A program made the translations under genes and the position numbers. The notes beneath the pieces were generated by a model, which was not told where the DNA came from, did no database searches, and was given only the letters and a program-made list of their open reading frames with translations. From a virus, in the IMG/VR virus record IMGVR_UViG_3300031654_000003, positions 1 to 57,775 of that record: a stretch of DNA of 57,775 nt; one strand, written 5' to 3'. Position 1 is the first letter of the stretch, and the number at the start of each line of letters is the position of its first letter. Positions 57,757 through 57,775 of this stretch are shown here, piece after piece.

Positions 57757-57775
57757 AATGATACGGCGACCACCG
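57757..57775. other. Illumina P5 adapter remnant (not phage DNA)
   Basis: The last 19 bases (AATGATACGGCGACCACCG) are the start of the standard Illumina P5 adapter. They begin exactly where the overlap ends and do not match the sequence after position 126. Confidence 0.95.

Overview
The window is a complete, circularly closed genome of a temperate, tailed (podovirus-like) phage. The first 126 bases recur exactly at 57631-57756, so the unit length is about 57,630 bp. The last 19 bases match an Illumina P5 adapter and are not biological. The host is unknown but is very likely a diderm (Gram-negative-type) bacterium: there is an overlapping Rz/Rz1-like spanin pair, several lipoproteins, a Tat-type signal peptide and LPS-type sugar-transfer enzymes. 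A tyrosine integrase lies beside a 41-bp segment matching the 3' half of a bacterial tRNA-Gly(CCC), the likely attP. No DNA polymerase or complete tRNA was recognised.

Layout. One long leftward (minus) series runs from 16730 down through position 1, across the contig join and on to 29419. It holds replication initiator, SSB-tail proteins and DNA methyltransferase (16730-13619); many small accessory genes and a structured RNA (13605-9402); terminases, portal and scaffold (9336-881); the major capsid protein (863 to 1, continuing 57630-56884); an eight-gene glycosyltransferase/methyltransferase island interleaved with virion-type genes (56430-47261); fibre and tail genes (47242-38841); ejection-type proteins (38824-32474); an ATP-grasp enzyme; and a lysis cassette (30855-29523). 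A rightward series (16956-29364) holds an entericidin-like lipoprotein, a ParB-like protein, YopX- and HTH-type regulators, a roughly 600-nt ornate RNA, a PD-(D/E)XK exonuclease, an SSB-like protein and a second PD-(D/E)XK nuclease. The integrase (22117-23088) lies inside it on the minus strand.

Most notable features. (1) The major capsid gene is split after codon 14 plus one base by a 647-nt group I intron whose P, Q, R and S elements, P1, P10 and P9 can be read directly, with a LAGLIDADG endonuclease in its P6 loop. The spliced product is 320 aa. (2) Three HNH endonuclease genes also occur: one with its own promoter and terminator, one encoded antisense inside a 1506-aa virion protein, and one between recombination genes. 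(3) A roughly 600-nt multi-pseudoknot RNA lies next to attP and recalls the GOLLD/ROOL class. (4) A second structured RNA (about 245 nt, minus strand) has its own promoter and terminator. (5) The glycosylation island sits within the virion module. (6) Three proteins share an SSB-type DDIPF tail, two of them paralogues.

Likely division of labour (inference): integrase and attP for lysogeny; initiator, SSB-like and PD-(D/E)XK proteins to recruit host replication and recombination; terminase, portal, scaffold and capsid for head assembly; the sugar enzymes to decorate virion proteins or alter host surface glycans; spanins and small membrane proteins for lysis. No endolysin was recognisable.
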